Assembly: GCA_003220615.1 (NCBI GenBank)
Contig: QHTB01000131.1
Span: forward strand, 33,244-97,243
Source of the DNA: Candidatus Rokuibacteriota bacterium
GTDB taxonomy: Bacteria > Methylomirabilota > Methylomirabilia > Rokubacteriales > CSP1-6
Direction of reading: 5' to 3'
Length of the DNA: 64,000 nt
A program made the position numbers and the translations under genes. A model generated the notes under the pieces. That model searched no databases. It saw only the letters and a program-made list of their open reading frames with translations, and was not told where the DNA came from. Each line of letters begins with the position of its first letter. The first letter of the stretch is position 1. Positions 7,738-15,697 of the stretch are shown here, piece by piece.

Positions 7738-8090
7738 CAGAAGACGATGAAACTCCGGGCGTGGCGCATCAGGTCGGCGATGTCTTCACGACTCACGGGG
7801 ACGACGGGATGCTTGTCGGCGTTCCAGTCCGAGGCGTCCGGGATGGCGGAGGCCTCGACGTGGAAGGGCACACCGAGCTGGCGAAGGCTCGCGCGGAACT
7901 TGGCGATGTCGTCGCCGTCTACCAACTCGTCGGTGTCGTCGTCGAGCAGGTGCACGGCCCCGTCGGTCAGCACGAACGTCACCTGGTTCTCGCCGGCGAC
8001 CACCCCGACGCCGATGCGCATGGCCTCGAAGGCCCGGTGCGACGTGCGGGGGTCGCTCGCGATGAGCACGAGGACCGGCGAGCCCGACAC
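7737..8090 (-). CDS. DsrF/TusC-like protein (DsrE/DsrF superfamily)
   Basis: 117 residues; Rossmann-like alternation of hydrophobic strands (PVLVLIASDP, VTFVLTDGAVHLL) and helices, with the R-A-F-E-A-M-R-I-G-V pattern of the DsrE/DsrF superfamily helix after strand one. It contains no cysteine, as expected for a TusC/DsrF-type structural subunit. It lies 1 nt after the DsrE-like gene and overlaps the DsrH-like gene, giving the standard D-C-B order. Likely forms a heteromeric sulfur-transfer complex with its neighbours. Individual sequence similarity to TusC is modest. Confidence 0.65.
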   Translation of the reverse strand: MSGSPVLVLIASDPRTSHRAFEAMRIGVGVVAGENQVTFVLTDGAVHLLDDDTDELVDGDDIAKFRASLRQLGVPFHVEASAIPDASDWNADKHPVVPVSREDIADLMRHARSFIVF

Positions 8091-8091
8091 G

Positions 8092-8415
8092 TCAGTTCAG
8101 CGCGATGAAGCGGTCGGTGCCGTTGATGATATCGGTCAGCACGACGAGGCCGCAGTACGTCACGTCGGCGGCGTCTTCCAGGGGGATGCGACGCTTCTGG
8201 CAGCCGTAGGCGCAGGCGAACAGCTTGACGCCGCGCGCGGGCAGCGCGCGCAGACGGCGATCGGCGAGCGCGCGCACGCCGTCGTCGATCAAATACAGGT
8301 ACACGTTGGCGCCGCGGTCGAGCGCAGCTTGGGCGAGGCCGAGTGCGGTGGCGAGGTTCGGATGCTCGGGCGCCGTCGAGATCATCAGCCCGAGCTTTTT
8401 GCCGGACAGCTCCAT
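8092..8415 (-). CDS. DsrE/TusD-like sulfurtransferase subunit
   Basis: 107 residues of the DsrE fold: strand KLGLMISTAPEHPN, helix A-L-G-L-A-Q-A-A-L-D-R-G, strand NVYLYLIDDG, then L-F-A-C-A-Y-G-C-Q-K-R-R-I-P, which holds the persulfide-carrying Cys region of TusD/DsrE. It is the first gene of the minus-strand trio and the only one with cysteines, so it is the likely sulfur-accepting subunit. It starts 42 bp from the divergent cysteine desulfurase gene at 8458, which would be the natural sulfur donor. An alternative is a stand-alone DsrE-family protein of unknown function. Confidence 0.7.
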   Translation of the reverse strand: MELSGKKLGLMISTAPEHPNLATALGLAQAALDRGANVYLYLIDDGVRALADRRLRALPARGVKLFACAYGCQKRRIPLEDAADVTYCGLVVLTDIINGTDRFIALN

Positions 8416-8457
8416 CGCGGATCGAGCCTAACATCGTGACCAGGGGAGAGCAAGGCA

Positions 8458-9615
8458 ATGAGCCGTAAGGTTTACCTCGATCACAACGCCTCGACGCCTG
8501 TTCATCCGGACGTCGTGGCCGAGATGGTGCCGTACTTCCACGACGTGTTCGGGAATCCCTCCAGCATCCACGGCTTCGGCCGGGCCGCGCGCGATGCGGT
8601 GGACGTGGCCCGCGAGCGCGTCGGCCGTTTCCTCGCGGTGGCGCCGGAGGAGATCGTCTTCACGTCGGGTGGGACCGAGTCCGACAACTTCGGCGTGAAG
8701 GGACTGGCCCTGGCCCGCGGCCGCGGCCACATCATCACGTCGAAGATCGAGCACCACGCCGTGTTGCGCACGTGCCAGACGCTCGAGGAACGCGGCTTCG
8801 AGGTCACCTATCTTCCCGTCGACGAGTACGGCATGGTGGCGGCCGACGACGTGAAGCGCGCGATCCGGCCCGACACGATCGCGATCAGCGTGATGCACGC
8901 CAACAGCGAGATCGGCACCATCCAGCCGGTCGCGGCCATCGGCGCGCTGGCCCGCGAGCACGGCGTGCCGTTCCACGTCGACGCCGTGCAGACGTTCGGC
9001 AAGGTTCCGATCGACGTGCACGGCTCCTCCATCGACCTGCTGTCGTTCTCCGGCCACAAGATCTACGGCCCCAAGGGCATCGCCGGGCTCTACATCCGCA
9101 AGGGGACGAAGATGGTGGCGATCCAGCACGGCGGTGAGCACGAGCGCCGGCGGCGGGCCGGCACCGAGAACGTGCCGGGGATCGTCGGGCTGGGCAAGGC
9201 GGTCGAGGTTCGTGGCCGCGACATGGCGGAGGAAGCGGTGCGCGTGATGTCGCTGCGCGACCTCCTGTGGAACGGCGTGCGCCAGCGGATCCCCGAAGTT
9301 CGCCTCAATGGCCATCCCGTCGAGCGCTTGCCCGGCACCGCCAACATCGCGTTCCGTCACGTCGAGTCGGAGTCGATCGTGCTCGGCCTCGATCTGAAGG
9401 GCGTGGCCGTGTCGGCGGGCTCGGCCTGCACGGCCGGTCACGTGGAGCCGTCGCACGTCCTGGTGGCCCTCGGGCTCCCGCTCGACTGGGCGATGGGCGC
9501 GGTGCGCTTCTCGCTCGGCCGCAGCACGACCGCCGACGATATCGATTACGTCGTGGATTGCCTCGAGCCGCTCGTGCGGAAGCTGCGCGTGGCGCTGCCG
9601 GCTGGACGCGCGTGA
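8458..9615 (+). CDS. Cysteine desulfurase IscS/NifS, catalytically intact copy
   Basis: 385 residues with every catalytic element: TSGGTES, the PLP-stacking His99 in IEHHAVL, NSEIG, HVDAVQTFGK, the Schiff-base Lys201 in SGHKIYGPKG and the persulfide Cys324 in SAGSACTAGHVEPSH. It converts L-cysteine to alanine and enzyme-bound persulfide. GGGGAG lies about 11 bp before ATG 8458. The stop overlaps the start of a second iscU-like gene and cysE follows, so this operon couples cysteine synthesis to sulfur mobilisation. It is the only complete desulfurase in the window and could serve the isc operon and the Tus-like trio. Confidence 0.92.
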   Translation: MSRKVYLDHNASTPVHPDVVAEMVPYFHDVFGNPSSIHGFGRAARDAVDVARERVGRFLAVAPEEIVFTSGGTESDNFGVKGLALARGRGHIITSKIEHHAVLRTCQTLEERGFEVTYLPVDEYGMVAADDVKRAIRPDTIAISVMHANSEIGTIQPVAAIGALAREHGVPFHVDAVQTFGKVPIDVHGSSIDLLSFSGHKIYGPKGIAGLYIRKGTKMVAIQHGGEHERRRRAGTENVPGIVGLGKAVEVRGRDMAEEAVRVMSLRDLLWNGVRQRIPEVRLNGHPVERLPGTANIAFRHVESESIVLGLDLKGVAVSAGSACTAGHVEPSHVLVALGLPLDWAMGAVRFSLGRSTTADDIDYVVDCLEPLVRKLRVALPAGRA

Positions 9616-9992
9616 GGTACAGCCCGACCGTCGTGGATCACTTCCTCAACCCGCGGAACGCCGGGCTCATGCGCGAGCCGGATGGGGTCGGTGAGGACGA
9701 GTACGAGGGCTGCGGCGATCTCGCCCGCTTCTTTCTGCGCGTCGCGGACGGCCGGGCCCGCGAGCTGCGCTTTCAGACATACGGCTGCGGGCCGACCATC
9801 GCCGCCGCCAGCGTGGCCAGCGAGCGACTGGTCGGGCGCGCGGTCGAGGATCTCGTGAACGTCAAGGCGGACGAGATCGAGCGCGCGCTGGACGGGCTGC
9901 CGGAGGAGCGCAGGCATGCGGCTGACGTGGTGGCCGGCGCGGTGCGAGCCGCGGCGCTCGATCACCTGCGCCGTCGGAACGGCCATGTTTGA
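9612..9992 (+). CDS. IscU/NifU-N-like scaffold lacking the third ligand Cys
   Basis: 126 residues; the start [16 protein letters not shown] is unmistakably IscU. Cys34 (EGCGDL, with the following Asp) and Cys59 ([11 protein letters not shown]) match the first two ligands. The third site is changed: the expected LPPVK-x-HC is LPEERRHA, so Cys becomes Ala103 and the HscA-binding motif is lost. Such a protein could bind a cluster with other ligands, act as a sulfur acceptor, or be non-functional. GTG 9612 overlaps the desulfurase stop (GTGA) and the 3' end overlaps cysE by 8 nt, so it is translated as part of an iscS-iscU-cysE unit. Confidence 0.8.
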   Translation: MRYSPTVVDHFLNPRNAGLMREPDGVGEDEYEGCGDLARFFLRVADGRARELRFQTYGCGPTIAAASVASERLVGRAVEDLVNVKADEIERALDGLPEERRHAADVVAGAVRAAALDHLRRRNGHV

Positions 9993-10650
9993 CCGGCTGC
10001 GCGACGACGTGCGCGTGGTCCTCGAGCGTGACCCGGCCGCGCGCTCGACGCTCGAGGTGCTCCTGTCCTATCCAGGGGTGCACGCCCAGGCCCTCCACCG
10101 GTTCGCCCACCGGCTCTGGAATGGCGGCTGGCCGACGACCGCGCGATTCGTGTCCCACGTGTCGCGCTTCCTGACCGGCATCGAGATCCATCCGGCGGCC
10201 AGGCTCGGCCGAGGGCTCTTCATCGATCACGGGATGGGCGTCGTCATCGGCGAGACGACCGAGATCGGCGAGAACGTCACGCTGCTCCAGGGCGTCACGC
10301 TCGGCGGCACCAGCCTGAAGCGCGAGAAGCGCCATCCCACGCTCGGCAACAATGTCGTGGTGGGTGCCGGGGCCAAGATCATCGGTGGCTTCACGATCGG
10401 CGACGGCAGCCGCATCGGCGCCGGCTCGGTCGTGGTGCGGGAGGTGCCACCGAACTCCGTTGTGGTCGGGGTACCGGGCCGCGTAACATACCGCGACGGC
10501 CAGCGGGTGACGGGAGAGATCGACCTGAACCAGACCGATCTGCCCGATCCGGTGGCCAAGGCGATCGAGCAGCTCATCGAGCGCCTGCGCCGACTCGAAG
10601 TGGAGGTCGAGGAGCTGCGCAAGGCGGCCAAAGAGGAGGAGGTCCAGTGA
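9985..10650 (+). CDS. cysE: Serine O-acetyltransferase CysE
   Basis: 221 residues. An N-terminal helical part is followed by a left-handed beta-helix of hexapeptide repeats ([21 protein letters not shown], then [28 protein letters not shown]). The catalytic His-containing [11 protein letters not shown] and the [14 protein letters not shown] loop are those of CysE. It acetylates serine with acetyl-CoA to give O-acetylserine, the carbon skeleton for cysteine, which the upstream desulfurase consumes. ATG 9985 is used because it starts FDRLRDDV, the family beginning. A basic/acidic coiled C-terminus ([19 protein letters not shown]) replaces the feedback tail of E. coli CysE. Confidence 0.93.
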   Translation: MFDRLRDDVRVVLERDPAARSTLEVLLSYPGVHAQALHRFAHRLWNGGWPTTARFVSHVSRFLTGIEIHPAARLGRGLFIDHGMGVVIGETTEIGENVTLLQGVTLGGTSLKREKRHPTLGNNVVVGAGAKIIGGFTIGDGSRIGAGSVVVREVPPNSVVVGVPGRVTYRDGQRVTGEIDLNQTDLPDPVAKAIEQLIERLRRLEVEVEELRKAAKEEEVQ

Positions 10651-10829
10651 CTCCGAAGGACGTGATGAGTGTGCGGGAGGCTTCGACGTACCTGGCGATC
10701 GACGAGGCAACGCTCACGCAGCTCGCCGCCCAGCGCGGCATCCCCTGCATGGAAGTCAACGGCAGCTGGCTCTTCTCGAAGAAGTCCATCGACAAGTGGC
10801 GTACGCAGAGGCAGGTGACGCGCAAGTAG
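10647..10829 (+). CDS. Small helix-turn-helix (excisionase/MerR-like) DNA-binding protein
   Basis: 60 residues. The pattern [20 protein letters not shown], then a Cys-containing turn, [13 protein letters not shown] is the HTH_17 fold used by excisionases and small MerR-like regulators. It overlaps cysE by 4 nt (GTGA) and its stop overlaps the next gene by 1 nt, so it is translated with cysE rather than standing alone. It might regulate this operon, but no target site is evident. No neighbouring integrase supports a phage role. Confidence 0.7.
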   Translation: MTPKDVMSVREASTYLAIDEATLTQLAAQRGIPCMEVNGSWLFSKKSIDKWRTQRQVTRK

Positions 10830-11392
10830 TGGATCGCGCCGCGGCCTGGGCGATCCTGACCGAGTTCACCTACGGCGACAGCCTGCGCAAGCACGCCAGA
10901 GCCGTGGAGGCGTCGATGCGCGCGTACGCTGGACGCTACGGCGAAGATCCCGAGACGTGGGGCATCGCCGGCATGCTCCACGACTTCGACTACGAGATGC
11001 ACCCCCGTGCGCCTCACCATCCGATGAAGGGCGCCGAGATCCTCAGTGCCCGCGGCGTGGCCGAGCCGATCGTGTACGCGATCCTGGCCCACGCCGACTA
11101 CTCGGGCATGCCGCGCCAGAGCCTGCTCGACCGCGCCCTCTACGCCTGCGACGAGCTGACCGGATTCGTCCACGCCTGCGCCCTCGTCCGGCCCGGCAAG
11201 GTCATCACCGGTCTGGAAGCCGCGTCGGTGAAGAAAAAGCTGAAGGACAAGGCCTTCGCGCGTACGGTCAATCGCGACGACGTCTACCGCGGAGCCGCCG
11301 AGCTCGGGGTGGATCTCGATGCGCACGTCACGTTCGTCGTCGAAGCCCTGACCGCCGTCGCCCCCGAGATCGGGCTCGCCCGAACGACGTAG
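10829..11392 (+). CDS. HD-domain hydrolase
   Basis: 187 residues of the HD superfamily: a first His in L-R-K-H-A-R-A-V, the HD doublet in GMLHDFDYEMHP, an A-I-L-A-H-A-D-Y helix and a final Asp in ACDELTGF complete a metal site. Members hydrolyse phosphoesters, often of nucleotides; the exact substrate cannot be read from the sequence. GTG 10829 overlaps the preceding stop by one base and gives a sensible N-terminus. The length matches the stand-alone HDIG/YqeK-like single-domain class. It ends 56 bp before the ATG of polymerase IV. Confidence 0.8.
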   Translation: MDRAAAWAILTEFTYGDSLRKHARAVEASMRAYAGRYGEDPETWGIAGMLHDFDYEMHPRAPHHPMKGAEILSARGVAEPIVYAILAHADYSGMPRQSLLDRALYACDELTGFVHACALVRPGKVITGLEAASVKKKLKDKAFARTVNRDDVYRGAAELGVDLDAHVTFVVEALTAVAPEIGLARTT

Positions 11393-11447
11393 CCAAGAGG
11401 CGGGCGCCGCCACGCGCACCTCGCTCGCCACGATCCTCCACGTCGAC

Positions 11448-12617
11448 ATGGATGCGTTCTACGCATCCGTCGAGCAGCGCGACCGCCCCGAGCTGCGGGG
11501 CCGCCCGGTCATCGTCGGCGCCGATCCGAAGGGGCGTGGCGTCGTCGCCGCCGCCTCGTACGAGGCGCGACGCTTCGGAGTCCGCTCGGCCATGCCCATC
11601 GGGCGTGCCGCTCGTCTCTGTCCGCACGCCGCGTTCGTCCGTCCCGACATGGAAAAGTACGGACGCGTCTCGGCGGAAATCATGGCGATCCTCGACACGT
11701 TCTCGCCCCTCGTCGAGGCGGTCTCGGTGGACGAGGCCTTCGTCGATCTCACCGGGACTGGCGGCCTGCACGGCAGTCCGGTGGAGGCCGCGCGCCGCAT
11801 CAAGGCGCGCATCGTCGAGGCGACGCGCCTCACCGCTTCGGCCGGGCTCGCCACGAACCGGTTCGTGGCGAAGGTCGCGTCGGAGCTCGAGAAGCCCGAC
11901 GGCCTCGTGGTCGTTCCCGCCGGTCAAGAAGCGAGCTTCCTCGCGCCGCTGGCGATCGAGCGGATCTGGGGCGTCGGCAAGGTGATGGCGGCCGAGCTAC
12001 GCAGCCTCGGCCTCACGACCATCGCGCAGCTTCAAGCGTATCCGCGCCACGCGCTCGTCCAGAGGTTCGGCCGGCACGGCGAGAGTCTCCACGAGCTGGC
12101 CTTCGGGCGCGACGCTTCTCCGGTCGAGCCCTTCGCGGCCGCCAAGTCGATGGGAGCCGAGAATACGTTCCCGGTCGACTGCCGCGACGCGAGCACGCTC
12201 GCGACGACGCTGCGCGAGCAGGCCGAGCGCGTGGCCCGCGAGCTTCGCGCCGAGCACCTGGCCGCGGCCCGGATCACGCTCAAGCTTCGCTACGCCGACT
12301 TCCACACGATCACGCGCGCCTGGACCGGCGAGCCGACCCAGGACGGCCTCGAGATCTACCGGCGAGCGGCAACGCTGCTCGAGCGGGAGCGCGTCACCGA
12401 GCCGGTCCGGCTGATCGGGCTGTCCTCGTCTTCGTTCCAGCCCGAGGCCACCGGCCAGCTCCCGCTGCTCGATCCGACGACGGTGCGGCGCGAGCGCCTG
12501 GCGCGCGCGACCGACGCGCTGGCCCGTCGCTTCGGAGACGACACCGTCGTGCCGGCCGCGCTGGCGCCATCGCGCCCCCGGCGCCGACGCTCACCGGGAG
12601 CAGCCGACACCGTATAA
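11448..12617 (+). CDS. dinB: DNA polymerase IV (Y-family), start codon uncertain
   Basis: Y-family translesion polymerase: SVDEAFVDLTG palm motif, the ELEKPDGLVV finger segment, helix-hairpin-helix WGVGKVMAAELRSLGL, little-finger domain and a C-terminal QLPLLD matching the beta-clamp-binding motif. From ATG 11448 it has 389 residues, but this start omits the conserved ILHVD strand and its catalytic Asp, which are encoded in the same frame just upstream (11433-11447). No ATG, GTG or TTG occurs in frame between the stop at 11349 and 11448. The true start must be a rare codon (for example ACG 11412 or ATC 11433) with AAGAGG at 11395 as ribosome site, or the annotated protein lacks one metal ligand. 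Confidence 0.88.
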   Translation: MDAFYASVEQRDRPELRGRPVIVGADPKGRGVVAAASYEARRFGVRSAMPIGRAARLCPHAAFVRPDMEKYGRVSAEIMAILDTFSPLVEAVSVDEAFVDLTGTGGLHGSPVEAARRIKARIVEATRLTASAGLATNRFVAKVASELEKPDGLVVVPAGQEASFLAPLAIERIWGVGKVMAAELRSLGLTTIAQLQAYPRHALVQRFGRHGESLHELAFGRDASPVEPFAAAKSMGAENTFPVDCRDASTLATTLREQAERVARELRAEHLAAARITLKLRYADFHTITRAWTGEPTQDGLEIYRRAATLLERERVTEPVRLIGLSSSSFQPEATGQLPLLDPTTVRRERLARATDALARRFGDDTVVPAALAPSRPRRRRSPGAADTV

Positions 12618-12626
12618 TGAGGCGGC

Positions 12627-13382
12627 ATGGAACGGCCCATCGCCTACGACAAGCTCGCGCGTGAGGAGCGCTTCGTGCGCAAGCGCGCCCGCGACATCGC
12701 GGAGCTGCGCATGGCGCAGGGCCTCTCGCCGATGGCCGATCTGGCCAGCCGCGAATCCATCCGCGAGCGCGTCCACGGCATCCTCGTCGGTGAGCTGCAA
12801 GCGATGGAGGGGGCCGGCCGTACCGTCTGCGACTTTCCCGACGCGCCGTGGGAGTTCACCCTGGACATGGCCCGTCAGGTCTGGGACGAGTCGCGTCACG
12901 TCGAGATCTACCTGGGCCTGCTCGAGTACCTGGGCGGTTACGTGGGCGAGTTCGCGGAGTCCACGATCCTCTGGCGGTGCGCCTGTGCCGAAGACGCGGC
13001 GGCCCGCGTGGCCGGCGTCAATCGTGGCCTCGAAGGCCTGGCCTGCGACGTCTTCAACCAGCTGATCCACATCGCGCGCAAGATCGGTGATCCCGTCATC
13101 GAGCGCGCCGTCGATTTCGTGCTGGCCGACGAGATCACCCACGTGCGCATGGGCTCGCGCTGGCTGAACGAGCTCACCAAGGGTGATCCCGACCGGCGGC
13201 GGCAGGCCATCGCGTTCCAGGAGACGATCGACGAGCGCTTCAACCTCGGCGGCGTCCGCCTGGACGGCGCGCATGAGGAGGTCGGCATCTCGATCGCCAA
13301 GGAAGCGCGACGGCTGGCCGGCTTCACCGACGAGGAGATCGACAAGCTCGTCCGCAGCACGCAGCGCTCTCCTGTCTACTGA
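12627..13382 (+). CDS. Ferritin-like (DUF455-type) protein
   Basis: 251 residues, mostly helical. Carboxylate/His positions of a di-iron site are visible: E in GELQAMEGAGR, the pair E-S-R-H-V-E (VWDESRHVEIYL), a further Glu in the third helix and E-I-T-H-V (ADEITHVRMGSRWL). This E...ExxH...E...ExxH layout is that of ferritin-like oxidases and of DUF455 proteins. It follows dinB by 9 bp and precedes a second, more divergent ferritin-like gene by 9 bp. The reaction is unknown; tRNA hydroxylase MiaE-like or iron-handling roles are possible but unproven. Confidence 0.7.
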   Translation: MERPIAYDKLAREERFVRKRARDIAELRMAQGLSPMADLASRESIRERVHGILVGELQAMEGAGRTVCDFPDAPWEFTLDMARQVWDESRHVEIYLGLLEYLGGYVGEFAESTILWRCACAEDAAARVAGVNRGLEGLACDVFNQLIHIARKIGDPVIERAVDFVLADEITHVRMGSRWLNELTKGDPDRRRQAIAFQETIDERFNLGGVRLDGAHEEVGISIAKEARRLAGFTDEEIDKLVRSTQRSPVY

Positions 13383-13391
13383 CCGGCCGTC

Positions 13392-14351
13392 GTGAGCGAT
13401 CACCCCCTGGCCGGCATCTTCTCCGTCGAGGCGTCGGCCCGTCGCATCCGCAACTATCGCTACGCCGAGGAGCGGATGATGCGCACGCTCGGCGGCTGGA
13501 TCGCCCTCACCCCCGAGCTCGCGCCCAAGCTGCTGTTCGGGCGCCACGTCTGGGATTGCGCTCAGCACGCCGATCTCTGGGGTCGCCGGCTCCCCGAGTT
13601 GCGCGCGCCCGCCCAGCAGTCCGAGCCGGCGAACGCCCGCTTCGCCGCCTTCATGGACCTGCTCGACGGTCGCGAGGCCCGCCACGAGACGGTGGAGCGC
13701 ATCGTGGGCGTCTATCGCGTCCTGAAGCCACACCTGATCGCGACCTACGAAGCTCACCTGGCCGCGGCGAACCCGGTGTACGAGCCGCCGACGCGCCGGA
13801 TCCTCGAGCGTTGCCTCACCGAGGAGCGCCGTCACGTCGCCGCCGCGATGATGGTGCTCGAGCGGCTACTCGACAGCGACGCCAAGCGGCGGGCCAGCGA
13901 GTGGCAGACACGACTCCTCGACGCGCTGGCCGACTCCGGTGGCGTGACCGGCGAGACGCCGACGCCGCTGCTGGCCCCCGAGGTGGCCGGCAGCGATGGC
14001 TCGGGCGACGTCGTGTCCGTGCCCGCGGCGTTCGATCCCAACGTCATCGGCGCCGAGCTGCGGCCGATCCTCGAGGACCACTGCCGCGCCCTCATCGCCC
14101 GCGACGTCGCCCGCCTCGGTGAGCACGTCGCCGGCGAGAGGCGGGGCGCGGTGCTCGGCGTCTACGAGAGCGTGCCGGCGGCCCGCACCTGCGAGATCGC
14201 CGCCCAGGCCAAGATCGGCGCCCACCGGCTCATCAAGATCAGGCTGGTCGGCCCGAGCGGTGTTTCCGTGCTGCAGCTTCAGTGGCAACAGCGAGCCGGG
14301 ATCTGGCACGTCGTCGAGGCCGAGCTCGTGCGCGTCGAGCCCGCCGCCTAG
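13392..14351 (+). CDS. Ferritin-like protein with C-terminal extension domain
   Basis: 319 residues. The N-terminal 180 residues resemble the preceding gene: R-N-Y-R-Y-A-E-E-R-M-M-R, then H-V-W-D-C-A-Q-H-A-D-L-W and E-E-R-R-H-V-A-A-A. The first ExxH is replaced by DCAQH, so a complete di-iron site is doubtful. After a glycine/serine-rich linker (about 185-205) a separate domain of about 110 residues ends in beta strands (LIKIRLVGPSGVSVLQLQWQQ, IWHVVEAELVRV) reminiscent of NTF2/SnoaL folds. GTG 13392 is the start. Likely co-expressed with 12627. Function unknown. Confidence 0.6.
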   Translation: MSDHPLAGIFSVEASARRIRNYRYAEERMMRTLGGWIALTPELAPKLLFGRHVWDCAQHADLWGRRLPELRAPAQQSEPANARFAAFMDLLDGREARHETVERIVGVYRVLKPHLIATYEAHLAAANPVYEPPTRRILERCLTEERRHVAAAMMVLERLLDSDAKRRASEWQTRLLDALADSGGVTGETPTPLLAPEVAGSDGSGDVVSVPAAFDPNVIGAELRPILEDHCRALIARDVARLGEHVAGERRGAVLGVYESVPAARTCEIAAQAKIGAHRLIKIRLVGPSGVSVLQLQWQQRAGIWHVVEAELVRVEPAA

Positions 14352-15697
14352 TGTTCCGGAAAGTCCTCGTCGCGAACCGGGGAGAGATCGCGCGCCGGAT
14401 CATGCGCGCCTGCCGTCACGTCGGTGCTGCGACGGTTGCCGTGCACTCCGACGCCGACGCGTCGGCGGCCCACGTGGCGGACGCGGATGAAGCCGTGCTC
14501 ATCGGGCCGGCTCCGGCGCGTGAGAGTTACCTCAATATCGAGGCGATCATTCACGCGGCGCGGCGCACGCAGGCCGAGGCGATTCATCCCGGCTACGGAT
14601 TCCTGTCGGAGAACTGGCGATTCGCCGAAGCGTGCGCGAGCGCTGACATCACGTTCATTGGTCCGCCTGCCGAGGCCATCCGACGCATGGGCGACAAGCC
14701 GGAAGCTCGACGTCTGATGGCGGCGGCCGGAGTCCCTGTCCTGCCCGGGAGTCCGGGGCCCGTGAGCGACGTCGCCGAAGCCACGCGCCTGGCCGAGCGC
14801 GTGGGCTTCCCCGTGTTGCTCAAGGCCGCCGCCGGCGGTGGCGGAATCGGCATGGCGAAGGTCGGCGAGGCCGGTCAGCTCGCCGCCGCGTTCACTGCCG
14901 CCAAGCGCCGTGCCGAGGCGGCGTTCGGCAACGGCGCGGTGTACGTCGAGCGGTATCTCACCACGCCCCGTCACATCGAAGTCCAGGTGTTCGGGGACGC
15001 GCGAGGCACCGTCGTGCATCTGCACGAGCGAGAATGCTCGATCCAGCGCCGCCATCAGAAGCTCATCGAGGAGTCGCCGGCGCCGGGACTCGATCCCACG
15101 GTCAAGGCCCGGCTGACCGCGGCCGCGGTGAAGGGTGCCGCCGCCATCGGCTACGTCAACGCGGGGACGCTCGAGTTCCTGCTCGACGCCGACGGGTCGT
15201 TCTACTTTCTCGAGATGAACACGCGCCTCCAGGTGGAGCACCCGGTGACGGAAGCCGTGACCGGCCTCGACCTGGTGGTGGCCCAGCTCCGCGTGGCCGC
15301 CGGCGAGTCGCTCCCGTGGACTCAAGATGCGATCGCCCAGCGCGGCGCCGCGATCGAGTGCCGCATCTACGCCGAGGACCCCACGAAGAATTTTCTGCCG
15401 TCGCCCGGAACGATCAGCCGGCTCGAGCTGCCGGCCGGCGAGGGGATTCGCGTCGAGTCGGGAGTGGTGACGGGCAGCGCGGTGACCGTCCACTACGACC
15501 CGCTCTTGCTGAAGCTCGTCGCCGGCGGCGCTTCCCGGTTGGAGGCGATCGCTCGCATGAGCGAAGCGCTCGACCGCTGCGTGATCGAGGGCGTCAAGAC
15601 GACGATTCCGTTCCTCCGGCGAGTCATGGCTCATGCCGACTATCGCCGCGGTGCCGTGCATACCCAGATGGTCGAACAAGGAGCCTTCAATGCCTGA
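14351..15697 (+). CDS. Acyl-CoA (acetyl/propionyl-CoA) carboxylase, biotin carboxylase subunit
   Basis: 448 residues, the normal length of a stand-alone biotin carboxylase. Motifs: FRKVLVANRGEIARRI start, IHPGYGFLSEN, glycine-rich ATP-grasp loop KAAAGGGGIGM, catalytic EMNTRLQVEHPVTE and IECRIYAEDP. It carboxylates biotin on the carrier protein using ATP and bicarbonate. GTG 14351 overlaps the previous stop by one base. The carrier gene overlaps its 3' end by 8 nt and a carboxyltransferase gene lies at 17000, so the enzyme is a split acyl-CoA carboxylase. Whether acetyl-, propionyl- or methylcrotonyl-CoA is the substrate cannot be fixed here. Confidence 0.92.
   Translation: MFRKVLVANRGEIARRIMRACRHVGAATVAVHSDADASAAHVADADEAVLIGPAPARESYLNIEAIIHAARRTQAEAIHPGYGFLSENWRFAEACASADITFIGPPAEAIRRMGDKPEARRLMAAAGVPVLPGSPGPVSDVAEATRLAERVGFPVLLKAAAGGGGIGMAKVGEAGQLAAAFTAAKRRAEAAFGNGAVYVERYLTTPRHIEVQVFGDARGTVVHLHERECSIQRRHQKLIEESPAPGLDPTVKARLTAAAVKGAAAIGYVNAGTLEFLLDADGSFYFLEMNTRLQVEHPVTEAVTGLDLVVAQLRVAAGESLPWTQDAIAQRGAAIECRIYAEDPTKNFLPSPGTISRLELPAGEGIRVESGVVTGSAVTVHYDPLLLKLVAGGASRLEAIARMSEALDRCVIEGVKTTIPFLRRVMAHADYRRGAVHTQMVEQGAFNA

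Noticed and set aside
8416..8457. TAACAT as a -10 box for the second iscS
   Set aside because: No -35 match at a usable distance, so I did not list a promoter, although one must exist near here because the flanking genes diverge.
10647..12617. HTH, HD hydrolase and polymerase IV considered as a phage-defence or SOS cassette
   Set aside because: They are coupled to cysE, there is no LexA box that I can recognise, no nuclease or integrase, and each is a common housekeeping-type gene.
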